Part shown: positions 1 to 8,336 of the stretch, piece by piece | Numbering within the stretch: position 1 is the first letter of the stretch | How the letters are laid out: every line of letters begins with the position of its first letter | Origin: Bacteroidota bacterium | GTDB lineage: Bacteria > Bacteroidota > Bacteroidia > Flavobacteriales > Flavobacteriaceae | Assembly (NCBI GenBank): GCA_947468985.1 | Contig: CANINJ010000003.1 | Location: 1-19,712 of the forward strand | Length of the DNA stretch: 19,712 nt | Reading direction: 5' to 3' | Made by a program: the position numbers and the translations under genes | Notes under the pieces: model-generated | What the model was told of the DNA's origin: nothing | Database searches by the model: none | Seen by the model: the letters and a program-made list of their open reading frames with translations, nothing else

Positions 1-2900
1 GAAATAGTTTTAAATTCTACTTCTTTTTTATTAATAACTATTTTGAATGTGTCAGAAAAATTAGCTACAATTAATTTAATATCATTTTTTAATGTTTCTT
101 TATTTGAATTTCTAATTAATGTGAAATTTTCACCATCAAAAGCTTCAATAAGATGTCTTAATTTAACTCTAGCTTCTTTTGTAAATTGTTTTATATATCT
201 TGGATTTAAAAAATAAAATTCTTCTGTATTAATCAAGTTCACGCATAAAGACTTTTTCTTGTCTCTTCCAGCTCTTCCAGCTTCTTGGATGTAACTTTCG
301 GGTGAAGAAGAATAGTTGATATGATAAACTGCTCTGACGTCTTCCTTGTCGATTCCCATTCCAAAAGCTTTAGTACAAACCATATAACTTATTTTTCCGC
401 TTAAAAAGTTTATAAAATGTTCGTGAATTTCTTCACTTAATCTCCCTGCCTCATCGTTCCCGATAAAATATGATTTTTTAGTATCATTTATTGCTAAATT
501 TTCAAATACTTCTTTCGGATTTTCACTATTATTAACTCTACCTGTTACGCCTAATATTCCTTGAGTGTGTGGACAAAATATTATTGAAGTTGTAGTGTCA
601 AAAGTTAAACTATTTGGGATATCATTTATTGATACCGATTCTCTACTAATTATTTTATCTAATGCATTATTATCAATTGCATCCATTTCAAATTCGTCAT
701 AATGCTGTTGAAGTGAATTCGAAATAACCCAATTATCTAATGTTTTTAATTTATATATACTGTTTTTGACATAATCATTTAGTTTATCTCTTTTGACAGT
801 ACCGATTTTGTTTTTAATCTCTCTATCAGAAATACTGTGACTATCTATTTTTGCATTACATTCGATAAAATCAAAGAACAATTCTTTTCGTATAGTATTA
901 TCAATTGAAATTACTGCATTTGCAGCATCATCATGTTTTATATCAAGTTCTCTTTCAATATCTGCTAAAACATCATAAGAAGCTGTTGCTGTAAGTCCAA
1001 CTAAAGTGACTTTGCCGTTTTTTGTTTTAACAAATTTTTGAGCATTTTTACCTAGCATCAGGTAGGTAGAACGGAAATCGTGTCCCCATTCCGATAAACA
1101 ATGTACTTCATCTATTATACAAAAAGAGAATGCTAACTTGTATGTGGTATTGTCAATATTATTTATGATTTTTCTAAAATCCTCCATTACAAATCTTTCA
1201 GGAGAAACAAAGAGAAATTGTGTTTGTCCAAACTTAAAATCTATTAGTTTACTTTGTTTTTCCTCTCTTTTTAAATTGGAATTGATATAGTCACAACAGT
1301 CAATCCAATTATTATTTAAAACTCTTACTTGGTCTTCCATTAATGATTTAATGGGATCGACCACTAAACATAAGCCAGGCTGTAAAAAAACTGGTAACTG
1401 ATAGGTTAATGATTTACCACCACCAGTAGGTAGTAAACCAATAACTGGTTTTTGTTGTAATGCTCTAGAAATTATTGGTAATTGTCCTGGTCTAAAACTA
1501 GATTTTCTAAAAATATTTTGAATAAAAAAGTTGATGTTTTTTTCGTATTTTTCATATGAAACATATGAGCCGTCATTTTTCTTATCCACCAATTCTTTGA
1601 AATGAAGCAAATTGGCACAATAAATCTTTTTGCTATTTTCAATGCTGTTATCGTAGTAGTGTGATGAACTAATTACTATTGCTTCACGAATAGAATACTC
1701 TTTTTCTTTAAAAACTTGAGAACGTCTTAAAATGGAATGGTCAATTATAACATCAAAATCATTTGCCCCGAAATAGTTTTCATTTTTTGGCTCATAGCCA
1801 CAATGTATTTTTTGATTTATCACCCATTTTTCATTTTCAAAAATGCTTAGTTCAATTTTTGGTATTTGGAGTTTGTCTTGATCTTCCAATAAAGCATTTA
1901 AATTTGAAATTATTTCTTCTAAACTTTTGACAGCTAAAGCACCACAAGGCAGATCTCTTTCAATGATTGCTATTTGTAGGGTTTCTTTTTTTAGTAAATC
2001 TTTATTAGCAATAAAATGGTCTATAATTGTTTTTTGAATTCTAGCTACTGCGAATGGTATAAAAAGTAAGCTATATTCTTCTAAATACTCAGAAATATTT
2101 CTAGTAAAGTTTTTTTCAAAAATTTTATATAAGTCCTCAGAAAATAATCTGTCGTAAGGAATCGCATTTGCATTAATCTCATTTTGAGTGAAACGAAATG
2201 TTTCTGCATTTACTTCACTTGCAGCTAGATCTCTATTAGTATCATAGTAAACATATTCTTCTAATAAATGATGTGGTCCATCTATTTCAAATATTCGTGT
2301 CTTATATTCAGTTCTATTTTTTTCGTTATTCCAATACAAATACGGTGATGTAAAACTAAAATCAACTGACTTCCCGCCAATCATCTCAGGGTTTATTGTA
2401 GCAAAGTCTCTTTGAGCTTGGAAAAGTTGTTTGATAAACTGATGGTTGCCTAAAAACTTTCTTTCTAACTGACTTCCTAATTCACCAATATAGTTTTCAT
2501 CATCAAACATTAATTTAGGTTCAATGATGTGTAGTAATTCAAAAACCGTTTCAAAACTTAACTCTTTAACTGAATTTGAGTAATCTAATATAAATTCATT
2601 GTCATTCTTTATCGTTAATCCAATTTCTGTAAAAACTTCTTCAATTATTAGTGGAGCTTTAGTTGGTAATCCTCTTGTAATGATATTATTAATTGTTGCT
2701 AAAACTGGAGATATATTATTATAATCAATAGTATGAGTATATGGAAATTGCACATCAAATGCACTCAAGTTTTGAAGTAATCCTTTTATTTTGTTGATGC
2801 TTTCGTTTTCTTTTTCATTGAAATAATTCAATGACTTGAAATTATCGGTAATTAAATTACTGATTACATCTACTATATACCCTGCTTTGAATTGTTTCAT
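1..2900 (-). CDS. RecQ-family DNA helicase with N-terminal Vsr/DUF559-like nuclease domain (3' end outside window)
   Basis: This is an open frame of 966 codons from ATG 2898-2900 to the window edge; an in-frame TAA lies six codons upstream of the ATG. The helicase core is clear: FRPGQ motif followed by TGGGKS (Lys496), DEVH at 597-600 in IIDEVHCLSEWGHDFR, GLTATAS, and motif VI QEAGRAGRD at 872-880. This order and these sequences are those of RecQ-type superfamily 2 helicases, which unwind DNA 3' to 5'. The N-terminal region carries VDFSF (Asp180), FEIDGPHH (Glu205 to His211) and a downstream D..RD (220-224). That spacing is typical of Vsr/DUF559-type PD-(D/E)XK nucleases. The gene follows the YgjP-like gene by 39 bp and is probably the last or a late gene of the restriction operon. 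A role in processing cleaved or foreign DNA is inferred. Helicase call about 0.95; nuclease call about 0.7. Confidence 0.9.
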   Translation of the reverse strand, partial: MKQFKAGYIVDVISNLITDNFKSLNYFNEKENESINKIKGLLQNLSAFDVQFPYTHTIDYNNISPVLATINNIITRGLPTKAPLIIEEVFTEIGLTIKNDNEFILDYSNSVKELSFETVFELLHIIEPKLMFDDENYIGELGSQLERKFLGNHQFIKQLFQAQRDFATINPEMIGGKSVDFSFTSPYLYWNNEKNRTEYKTRIFEIDGPHHLLEEYVYYDTNRDLAASEVNAETFRFTQNEINANAIPYDRLFSEDLYKIFEKNFTRNISEYLEEYSLLFIPFAVARIQKTIIDHFIANKDLLKKETLQIAIIERDLPCGALAVKSLEEIISNLNALLEDQDKLQIPKIELSIFENEKWVINQKIHCGYEPKNENYFGANDFDVIIDHSILRRSQVFKEKEYSIREAIVISSSHYYDNSIENSKKIYCANLLHFKELVDKKNDGSYVSYEKYEKNINFFIQNIFRKSSFRPGQLPIISRALQQKPVIGLLPTGGGKSLTYQLPVFLQPGLCLVVDPIKSLMEDQVRVLNNNWIDCCDYINSNLKREEKQSKLIDFKFGQTQFLFVSPERFVMEDFRKIINNIDNTTYKLAFSFCIIDEVHCLSEWGHDFRSTYLMLGKNAQKFVKTKNGKVTLVGLTATASYDVLADIERELDIKHDDAANAVISIDNTIRKELFFDFIECNAKIDSHSISDREIKNKIGTVKRDKLNDYVKNSIYKLKTLDNWVISNSLQQHYDEFEMDAIDNNALDKIISRESVSINDIPNSLTFDTTTSIIFCPHTQGILGVTGRVNNSENPKEVFENLAINDTKKSYFIGNDEAGRLSEEIHEHFINFLSGKISYMVCTKAFGMGIDKEDVRAVYHINYSSSPESYIQEAGRAGRDKKKSLCVNLINTEEFYFLNPRYIKQFTKEARVKLRHLIEAFDGENFTLIRNSNKETLKNDIKLIVANFSDTFKIVINKKEVEFKTI

Positions 2901-2939
2901 TGATTGCAAGTTAATTTATTTTTTACGGTTTTAGATTTA

Positions 2940-3644
2940 TTAGCACAAACAGTGTTCAAGTCTTATTTTCCACTTTTTCCAATCAGGCATTATTTTTTCT
3001 TGTAATTCATAGAATGCTTTGGTATGGTTGTGATGCACTAAATGACATAGTTCGTGTATCATTACATATTCAATACTTCCTTTTGGTGCTTTGATTAGTT
3101 CAGGATTTAGGATTACTTTTCCTTTTACTGTGCAACTTCCCCAACGTTTACTCATTGAGCGTATTTCTACTAAAGGTCTTTCAATATCATATTTAGTAAA
3201 GAGATTTATTTTTTCTTCTAGAACTGAATTGAAATGTTCAATTGCTTTTTCTCTATACCAATTTTTTATAACTGTTTCTACCTTAGTTTTTGATTTGTGA
3301 TGTACAACTAATTTACCTCTATATGCTTTTACTTGATTAACTTGATTTATTTCTGATTGTAAAATATATTGTCTTCCAAGATACAAATGTGTTTCTCCAT
3401 TAATATACTTTCTAGCTGGTGTTAAAGGATGATAGGATAAAAATTCATTTTGTTGCTTTAATATCCATCGTGCTTTTTCCTTAACTTTTTCTTGTATTTT
3501 ATCATTACTTGTATCTGATGGAGCATATACTTTTACTAAGCCTTCTGGAAATACTTTTATGCCTAATGTTTTTCTATCTTGAAAAATTAGTTCATAGCTT
3601 ATTTCCTTTTTGCCGTATTTAATATTATTGGTTTTAACTATCAT
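2940..3644 (-). CDS. YgjP-like (DUF45/M48-type) metallopeptidase domain protein
   Basis: A 234-aa protein. The N-terminal half is beta-rich, with the basic 'R(K)TLGIKVFPEGLVKVYAP' type pattern seen in this family. The C-terminal half contains RSMSKRWGSC, then HELCH at 197-201 (His197 and His201 as zinc ligands, Glu198 as catalytic base) and His207 in HHNH as the likely third ligand, close to the canonical HExxH-x5-H. It ends with PDWKKWK, also typical of the family. No signal peptide is visible, so it is cytoplasmic. Its ATG overlaps the hsdR stop by one base (TAATG), which implies translational coupling. Genes of this family are commonly found next to type I restriction genes. Their substrate there is not established; turnover of a subunit or of DNA-bound complexes would be speculation. 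Confidence 0.9.
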   Translation of the reverse strand: MIVKTNNIKYGKKEISYELIFQDRKTLGIKVFPEGLVKVYAPSDTSNDKIQEKVKEKARWILKQQNEFLSYHPLTPARKYINGETHLYLGRQYILQSEINQVNQVKAYRGKLVVHHKSKTKVETVIKNWYREKAIEHFNSVLEEKINLFTKYDIERPLVEIRSMSKRWGSCTVKGKVILNPELIKAPKGSIEYVMIHELCHLVHHNHTKAFYELQEKIMPDWKKWKIRLEHCLC

Positions 3645-6600
3645 TATACAAATTTGATTTTGGCAATATTTAATCCTTGTTCTACTAAATCATCTATTTG
3701 TTTGAATGAAATATCTAAATCATACTTTGCTTTTAAATCAAAAATGTAATCATCAATAGCAATTTTAATTTTACCTTCAATATCAGTTTTGTTTTGCCAA
3801 TCAATAATTAAAATTTCATCTTCAAATACTATTGAACGAATGATTACATCTATTTCGACTGCGATTTCTGTAGCTATTTCAGGTTTCGAAACTAATTCGG
3901 TTGTCAGTATTTCTTTGACTAAATTATATATAGCAATACCGGTATCATTTCCATTTAATTCTTGTGGGACATTGTTTCTTTTACCACTTAAAAATTCAGC
4001 TTCAAGTTCTTTAACCTTTCTTAAATATTCAGCTTCGGTAATGCGTTCTAAACGATACGTTTCAATTGTCTCACGAATTAAAGCCGATAACTTTTTATAA
4101 TAAATTGGGTCTTCATTAACTTTTACATTAATTGCTCTAATTGTTCTACTTGCTATATGGTCTGCTTTTGCTGCTTTACCTGTTAGTTTTTCAACTTCTG
4201 CTTCTCTTTGTTCTTTATCAAATATGTTTACTAAATCAGTTATCTTCAACATATCACCTTCGGTTGTAATATGCTTGTCTATTAACTTTTGTATTTGTGG
4301 TTCGTAAGATGCATAATCTGCTTCGTCAGAATATCTTCTTTTAACTGAAATTCTTAATTCTAAAAAGAATTTTAAATCCTTTTTGTATTTGGCTATTACC
4401 TTATCAGGCGTTTTAGTTTCAAACTCATAACTCGATAATGCTAATTTTAATAACCTTGCAAATATTGATACCTTTTCATAAAAGTTATGTCTGATTTCTT
4501 CATCTGCTAATAATACTTCATAAGCCGGTTCGTCATACTTATTAGATATGGTTTTGAAAACATCCCAAACTTCTGAATGCGCTTGTGGAAGCTTCTTAAT
4601 TTCATCGTTGATATTAGTAAACGTACCAGCCAAATCTTCTTCATCATAAGCATTATCACCTGAATAGGTTTCTAATGCTTTGTCTAGATTTTCAAGATTA
4701 CCATAATAATCAATGATATATCCGTAATCCTTTCCGGGATGTAATCTGTTTACCCTTGCAATTGCTTGTAATAATGTATGCTCTCTTAATGCCCTTGTTA
4801 TATACAAAACAATATTTCTAGGCGCATCAAAACCTGTTAATAATTTATCAACAACAATAATAATCTCTGGAGTATCTTGTTTTTTAAATGCACTAATTAT
4901 AGACTTCTCATACTTTTCAGTAGTGCCATATTTATCCATTTTTGCTTTCCAAAATGCTTTTACTTTATCGTCTGCTTTGTCGAAAGCATCTTCTTCACCC
5001 TCACGAGTATCTGGTGCTGAAATAATAACTTCGGAAGTTACTTTCCCTATTTCATCAAAATACTCTTTGTACTTAATTGCCGTTGCTTTGTTTGGTGCTA
5101 CTAATTGACCTTTAAATACAGTTCCTTGCCAATTGTCTACAAAATGTTCAACAATATCCCAAGCTCTTGCATATATGATTTGGTCTGCTTTATTCAGCAT
5201 GTTCTTACTGCTATACTTTCTTTTTAAAGCTGCTTTTCCGTAAGGTGTTAATGGTTCTGAAATTTTATTAAAATAATTGTCAATTGGATTGTCATTTACT
5301 TCAATTAAATTGTGTCTTCCCTCATAAAGTAAAGGAACAACAGCACCATCAGCAACCGCATCATTGATAGAATACACATCGATTAAGCCACCAAATTTAT
5401 TAGCTGTACTTTTTTCCTTTTTCATTAATGGTGTTCCTGTAAATGCTAAAAAGCAAGCATTTGGGAATACTTGTTGCATTCTTACGTTGAAAGAACCATA
5501 TTGACTACGGTGTCCTTCATCTACCAAAACAAAAATTTCAGAAGATAGAAAAGGTGTAACCGAAGCATCTACCGCTGCTTTAAATTTGTGTATTAAAGTA
5601 GTGATCACAGCATCACCAGGTTCTGCAATAAGATTTAATAAACTTTTGTCTTTTTTAAGTTTTTCAAATTCTTTATCAGATAGTTTTTCTCCTTTTAATT
5701 TTTTGATAATTTCTTTTGATGCTCCAACTTCTGCATTCTCTACAGGAAATTGACACTTTTGAAATGTTTCTGTTATTTGGCTATCTAAATCTATACGGTC
5801 AGTAACTAATATGATTTTAGGATTTTTAATGTTAGGATGTGCCGCAATCAATTGAGCTAACATAACCATTGTTAATGATTTTCCGCTTCCTTGTGTATGC
5901 CAAATTACACCACCTAGGTATTTGTTATTTATTTTGGTATTTAAACGTGCTAATGTGTTTTTAATACCAAAGTATTGTTGATACCTACTTATTTTTTTAA
6001 CCCCATCATCATATACTATATAATTGAACATTAAATCTAATATTCGTTTTGGTTGGCAAAAACTGAAGATTAATTTATCTTGCTCAGTAACGGTTTCTGA
6101 ATTATCGACCACATTTGCGATAAATTCATTTCTCTTTTCGTGCCAATCAATTAATTTGTTCCAATCATCTTTGTTAACTGATTTTTTTTTGATTTCTGAA
6201 ATAGTATCTTCCCAAAGTGTTTGTTCTTGTTTGGTTTTAAATAATTCTTTCCAAAAACTCCAAAACTCTTTAGGTGTTGCAGTAGTTGCAAACTTTGCAT
6301 CGTTTACAGCAATAGACATTACTATGTTTGAATAAAGATATAATGAGCGTATGCCATCATCTTGTTGATTGCGTAAGTGTTGTTCTATACCTTTATCAAT
6401 AGGTTCTTTTATTATTGGACTTTTACATTCAATAACTACCATTGGAATACCATTAATAAACAAAACTATATCTGGACGATAATGGTCGTTTCTTTCTGAA
6501 CGTAATACACTAAATTCTTCGGTAACATGATAGGTGTTATTTTCAAGATTTTTCCAATCAATATATTGAAAAGAGAAACTCTTTTTATCTCCTAAAACTG

Positions 6601-6928
6601 TTTGTTCTAGACTTTTTCCTAATGTTATTAGTTCATAATACGCTTTATTAGCTGCAATATATCCATCTTGAACAGGTAAATCTCTTAATGCAAGTAAACC
6701 ATTACTTATATTTGCATCTGTAAATTCAAACTCTTTTTGTTTGTATTCAATCTTGTTTATTTTACGCAATTGTTCTTTTAAAATATATTCTAATAATACA
6801 TTAGAAGTCCTATTTCCTCTAGCTTCAAGAGCTTCATCAGGAGTAAGATATTGCCAACCAATATTCATTAAAAGTTTTAATGCTGGTAGTTGTGCTATGT
6901 GATCTTCTATAAAAGATGGAGTACTCAT
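3644..6928 (-). CDS. hsdR: Type I restriction endonuclease subunit R
   Basis: The motor and nuclease subunit of a type I restriction enzyme, which translocates DNA using ATP and cuts at a distance when joined to HsdM and HsdS. With the start at 6928 the protein is 1094 aa. The nuclease motif is RPD (Asp153) with ECK (Glu167, Lys169). Helicase motifs follow: HTQGSGKS (Lys350), DEGHR from 470, and FTGTP at 496-500; further on come LLTGFDAP and QAIARVNR, motif V/VI-like. The frame is open upstream to an ATG at 7051. I prefer 6928 because MSTPSFIEDHIAQLPALKLL is the usual HsdR beginning and because the 41 extra codons lie opposite a structured RNA. The 3' end overlaps the next ATG. The C-terminal region is intact, so the enzyme should be functional. 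Confidence 0.95.
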   Translation of the reverse strand: MSTPSFIEDHIAQLPALKLLMNIGWQYLTPDEALEARGNRTSNVLLEYILKEQLRKINKIEYKQKEFEFTDANISNGLLALRDLPVQDGYIAANKAYYELITLGKSLEQTVLGDKKSFSFQYIDWKNLENNTYHVTEEFSVLRSERNDHYRPDIVLFINGIPMVVIECKSPIIKEPIDKGIEQHLRNQQDDGIRSLYLYSNIVMSIAVNDAKFATTATPKEFWSFWKELFKTKQEQTLWEDTISEIKKKSVNKDDWNKLIDWHEKRNEFIANVVDNSETVTEQDKLIFSFCQPKRILDLMFNYIVYDDGVKKISRYQQYFGIKNTLARLNTKINNKYLGGVIWHTQGSGKSLTMVMLAQLIAAHPNIKNPKIILVTDRIDLDSQITETFQKCQFPVENAEVGASKEIIKKLKGEKLSDKEFEKLKKDKSLLNLIAEPGDAVITTLIHKFKAAVDASVTPFLSSEIFVLVDEGHRSQYGSFNVRMQQVFPNACFLAFTGTPLMKKEKSTANKFGGLIDVYSINDAVADGAVVPLLYEGRHNLIEVNDNPIDNYFNKISEPLTPYGKAALKRKYSSKNMLNKADQIIYARAWDIVEHFVDNWQGTVFKGQLVAPNKATAIKYKEYFDEIGKVTSEVIISAPDTREGEEDAFDKADDKVKAFWKAKMDKYGTTEKYEKSIISAFKKQDTPEIIIVVDKLLTGFDAPRNIVLYITRALREHTLLQAIARVNRLHPGKDYGYIIDYYGNLENLDKALETYSGDNAYDEEDLAGTFTNINDEIKKLPQAHSEVWDVFKTISNKYDEPAYEVLLADEEIRHNFYEKVSIFARLLKLALSSYEFETKTPDKVIAKYKKDLKFFLELRISVKRRYSDEADYASYEPQIQKLIDKHITTEGDMLKITDLVNIFDKEQREAEVEKLTGKAAKADHIASRTIRAINVKVNEDPIYYKKLSALIRETIETYRLERITEAEYLRKVKELEAEFLSGKRNNVPQELNGNDTGIAIYNLVKEILTTELVSKPEIATEIAVEIDVIIRSIVFEDEILIIDWQNKTDIEGKIKIAIDDYIFDLKAKYDLDISFKQIDDLVEQGLNIAKIKFV

Positions 6929-6972
6929 ATCTATTGTTTTATCTTTATTAATAGCTTTTTTTGGTACGACTA

Positions 6973-7002
6973 TTGTTTTATTAAAATTAATTATTACATT
7001 TG
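6973..7002 (+). promoter_or_regulatory. Bacteroidota-type promoter for the antisense RNA
   Basis: TTG at 6973-6975, a 19-bp spacer and TACATTTG at 6995-7002 match the -33 and -7 elements of the Bacteroidota primary sigma factor (TTG, TAnnTTTG). It points rightwards, against every gene on this side. The expected start of transcription is about 7006-7009. No plus-strand protein gene follows before a terminator. Confidence 0.6.
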
Positions 7003-7006
7003 CATT

Positions 7007-7103
7007 GTCACTACACAAAGTGTAAATGACTTGGCGAATGACTTTGTTCATCCAATCGTATTGCCTGAAGATACGTGCCTCACTTACGAAGTGGGGTTTT
7101 TTT
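7007..7103 (+). ncRNA. Candidate structured antisense small RNA in the hsdR leader
   Basis: About 97 nt lie between the promoter ending at 7002 and a T-run ending at 7103. Three perfect or near-perfect hairpins follow one another: ACAAAGT (7015-7021) with ACTTTGT (7041-7047), CGTAT (7057-7061) with ATACG (7071-7075), and CCTCACTT (7078-7085) with AAGTGGGG (7089-7096). The first hairpin's loop also holds part of a direct repeat of AATGACTT. The RNA would be complementary to the mRNA between the BECR-like stop and the hsdR start, the only long gap in the operon. A role in holding down HsdR until methylation is complete is inference. I do not recognise it as a known RNA family. Alternatively it is a bidirectional leader structure and is not transcribed on this strand. 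Confidence 0.5.
7078..7103 (+). terminator. Intrinsic terminator on the plus strand
   Basis: An 8-bp stem CCTCACTT/AAGTGGGG (one T-G wobble) with an ACG loop is followed by seven T (7097-7103). On the minus strand it has a leading A-run and no trailing T-run, so it works as a terminator only for rightward transcription. Its T-run overlaps the stop codon of the minus-strand gene at 7102-7104. Confidence 0.75.
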
Positions 7104-7602
7104 ATGCCTTATTTTTATAAACATCATACTTTTTTTTAAAACCATATCTTTCTTCTTTATCAACAGAAAATGATGTTATTAGTAATAAATTTGGATTAAG
7201 TTCTCTAAGTATTACAACAAAATTCATTTCTTCATACCAATAGAACTGTTGATTTTCATTATCATCGTTTATGGCTTCAAAATATTTTATTCTTGTGTCA
7301 TTTACATTTTCAAGAATTGGTCTAATCCAATGTATTTTATTGGCTCTTTCCCGGTCAAAATTTCTTTTCCCGGAATGTTTACTTGCTCTAGTAATAATAT
7401 GTTCAAAACATTGATGTTTGCCTCTGCAAACAGGATGTTTAGATGGATTACTATTGTATGTTAATGTTATACCCTTTATTACTAAAGGATTATTTACAAT
7501 GCCTTTTAAATAATGACCATACATAGTAAACATTTGTATTTTATCAGGACCATCTATACTTAAATCTTCAAATAAGTCCTCTAAATCATCCAGGCTACTC
7601 AT
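7102..7602 (-). CDS. Putative BECR-fold (phage/EndoU-like) RNase-type protein
   Basis: A 166-aa acidic-N-terminus protein. From about residue 66 it reads FEHIITR, FDRERA (82-87), KIHWI, then YWYEEMNFVVIL and LLLITSFSV (139-147) before a basic tail. This His / FD..RA..I.WI / T-F-V layout resembles the phage and mobile-element members of the Barnase-EndoU-ColicinE5-RelE (BECR) fold. Candidate catalytic residues are His68, Arg72, Arg86 and Thr143/Ser144. A cluster Cys59, His63, Cys65, His68 might bind metal. The ATG overlaps the end of the DUF3800 gene by 8 bp, so the two are almost certainly co-translated. If it is an RNase, a place inside a restriction operon suggests a back-up toxin or abortive-infection role; this is inference. 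The family assignment rests on motif recall alone. Confidence 0.5.
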   Translation of the reverse strand: MSSLDDLEDLFEDLSIDGPDKIQMFTMYGHYLKGIVNNPLVIKGITLTYNSNPSKHPVCRGKHQCFEHIITRASKHSGKRNFDRERANKIHWIRPILENVNDTRIKYFEAINDDNENQQFYWYEEMNFVVILRELNPNLLLITSFSVDKEERYGFKKKYDVYKNKA

Positions 7603-8329
7603 TGCTTAAAGGTTTTATTGGGGATGGTGCTTTTATAACCCAGTCATCAATAAAAAATTTTGTTTCTAAGGGTTCTGTTGCGTCATCTAACAAATACCCT
7701 GAACATTCTTCTATGTAATTAATCACTTTCGCCCTTATAGGTGAGGCATCTTCTTTTAAATGTTTTTTTCGTGCTTTATAGCAAATTGCTCCAATAAATA
7801 AATCGGTGAATTGCAAAAACTCATTTTCGTCGGAGTGAATATGTTGAAAATATTTAAAAGGAGAATTTTCATTGTGAAAAGCATTTAATTCCTTTTCCAA
7901 TAACAACAAGCGTGTTTTACCTCTTGTATCTTTAAAATCGAGATAAACACGATATTCATTATCGCCGTGAGGTAATTTGTTATTTAGAAGGACTTTTAAT
8001 GTTTTATAATAATAACTATTTTGGTCTTCTCGATTGTATCGTATTTGGTCTAAATTTTGCTTATTTTTTACAAGCACACTTCTAAACTCTATTGTGCTTT
8101 CAAAAAAGTAATCAATTAAGTCTTTATACATTTCCCAACGTGACATAGAAAGTTTATTCCACTTTATTTCTGTTGGTGATTTGTGCTTTAGTTTAATCTC
8201 TTTTATTGCTTGCTTAACGTTAAAGTAATCATCTTGGTTAATTTTGGTATAACCAATACACATTACTTCAGAGTCGTCATCTTGTAAATGACAGCTTTCG
8301 TCGATATAGATATTATAGGTTGTGCTCAT
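7595..8329 (-). CDS. DUF3800 domain-containing protein
   Basis: A 244-aa protein that opens with YNIYIDES (Asp10, Glu11), the hallmark start of DUF3800. It continues with the family's other acidic positions: YLDFKD in the middle and LQFTDLFIGAICYK near the C-terminal third. DUF3800 proteins have a predicted RNase H-like fold with a conserved acidic cluster, are thought to be metal-dependent nucleases, and recur in phages and near restriction systems. Their biochemical role is not settled. No signal peptide or membrane segment is seen. It starts 7 bp after hsdS ends and overlaps the following BECR-like gene by 8 bp, so it belongs to the operon. The pair could be effector and partner, or an accessory nuclease and its modulator; the sequence does not decide. 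Confidence 0.85.
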   Translation of the reverse strand: MSTTYNIYIDESCHLQDDDSEVMCIGYTKINQDDYFNVKQAIKEIKLKHKSPTEIKWNKLSMSRWEMYKDLIDYFFESTIEFRSVLVKNKQNLDQIRYNREDQNSYYYKTLKVLLNNKLPHGDNEYRVYLDFKDTRGKTRLLLLEKELNAFHNENSPFKYFQHIHSDENEFLQFTDLFIGAICYKARKKHLKEDASPIRAKVINYIEECSGYLLDDATEPLETKFFIDDWVIKAPSPIKPLSNE

Positions 8330-8336
8330 ATTTTTC

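Noticed and set aside
3091..3300. Plus-strand open frame opposite the YgjP-like gene
   Set aside because: It is a shadow of a well-supported minus-strand gene; its protein has no recognisable pattern and no promoter. The same holds for the plus-strand frames opposite hsdR, hsdS, hsdM and the half-size hsdS.
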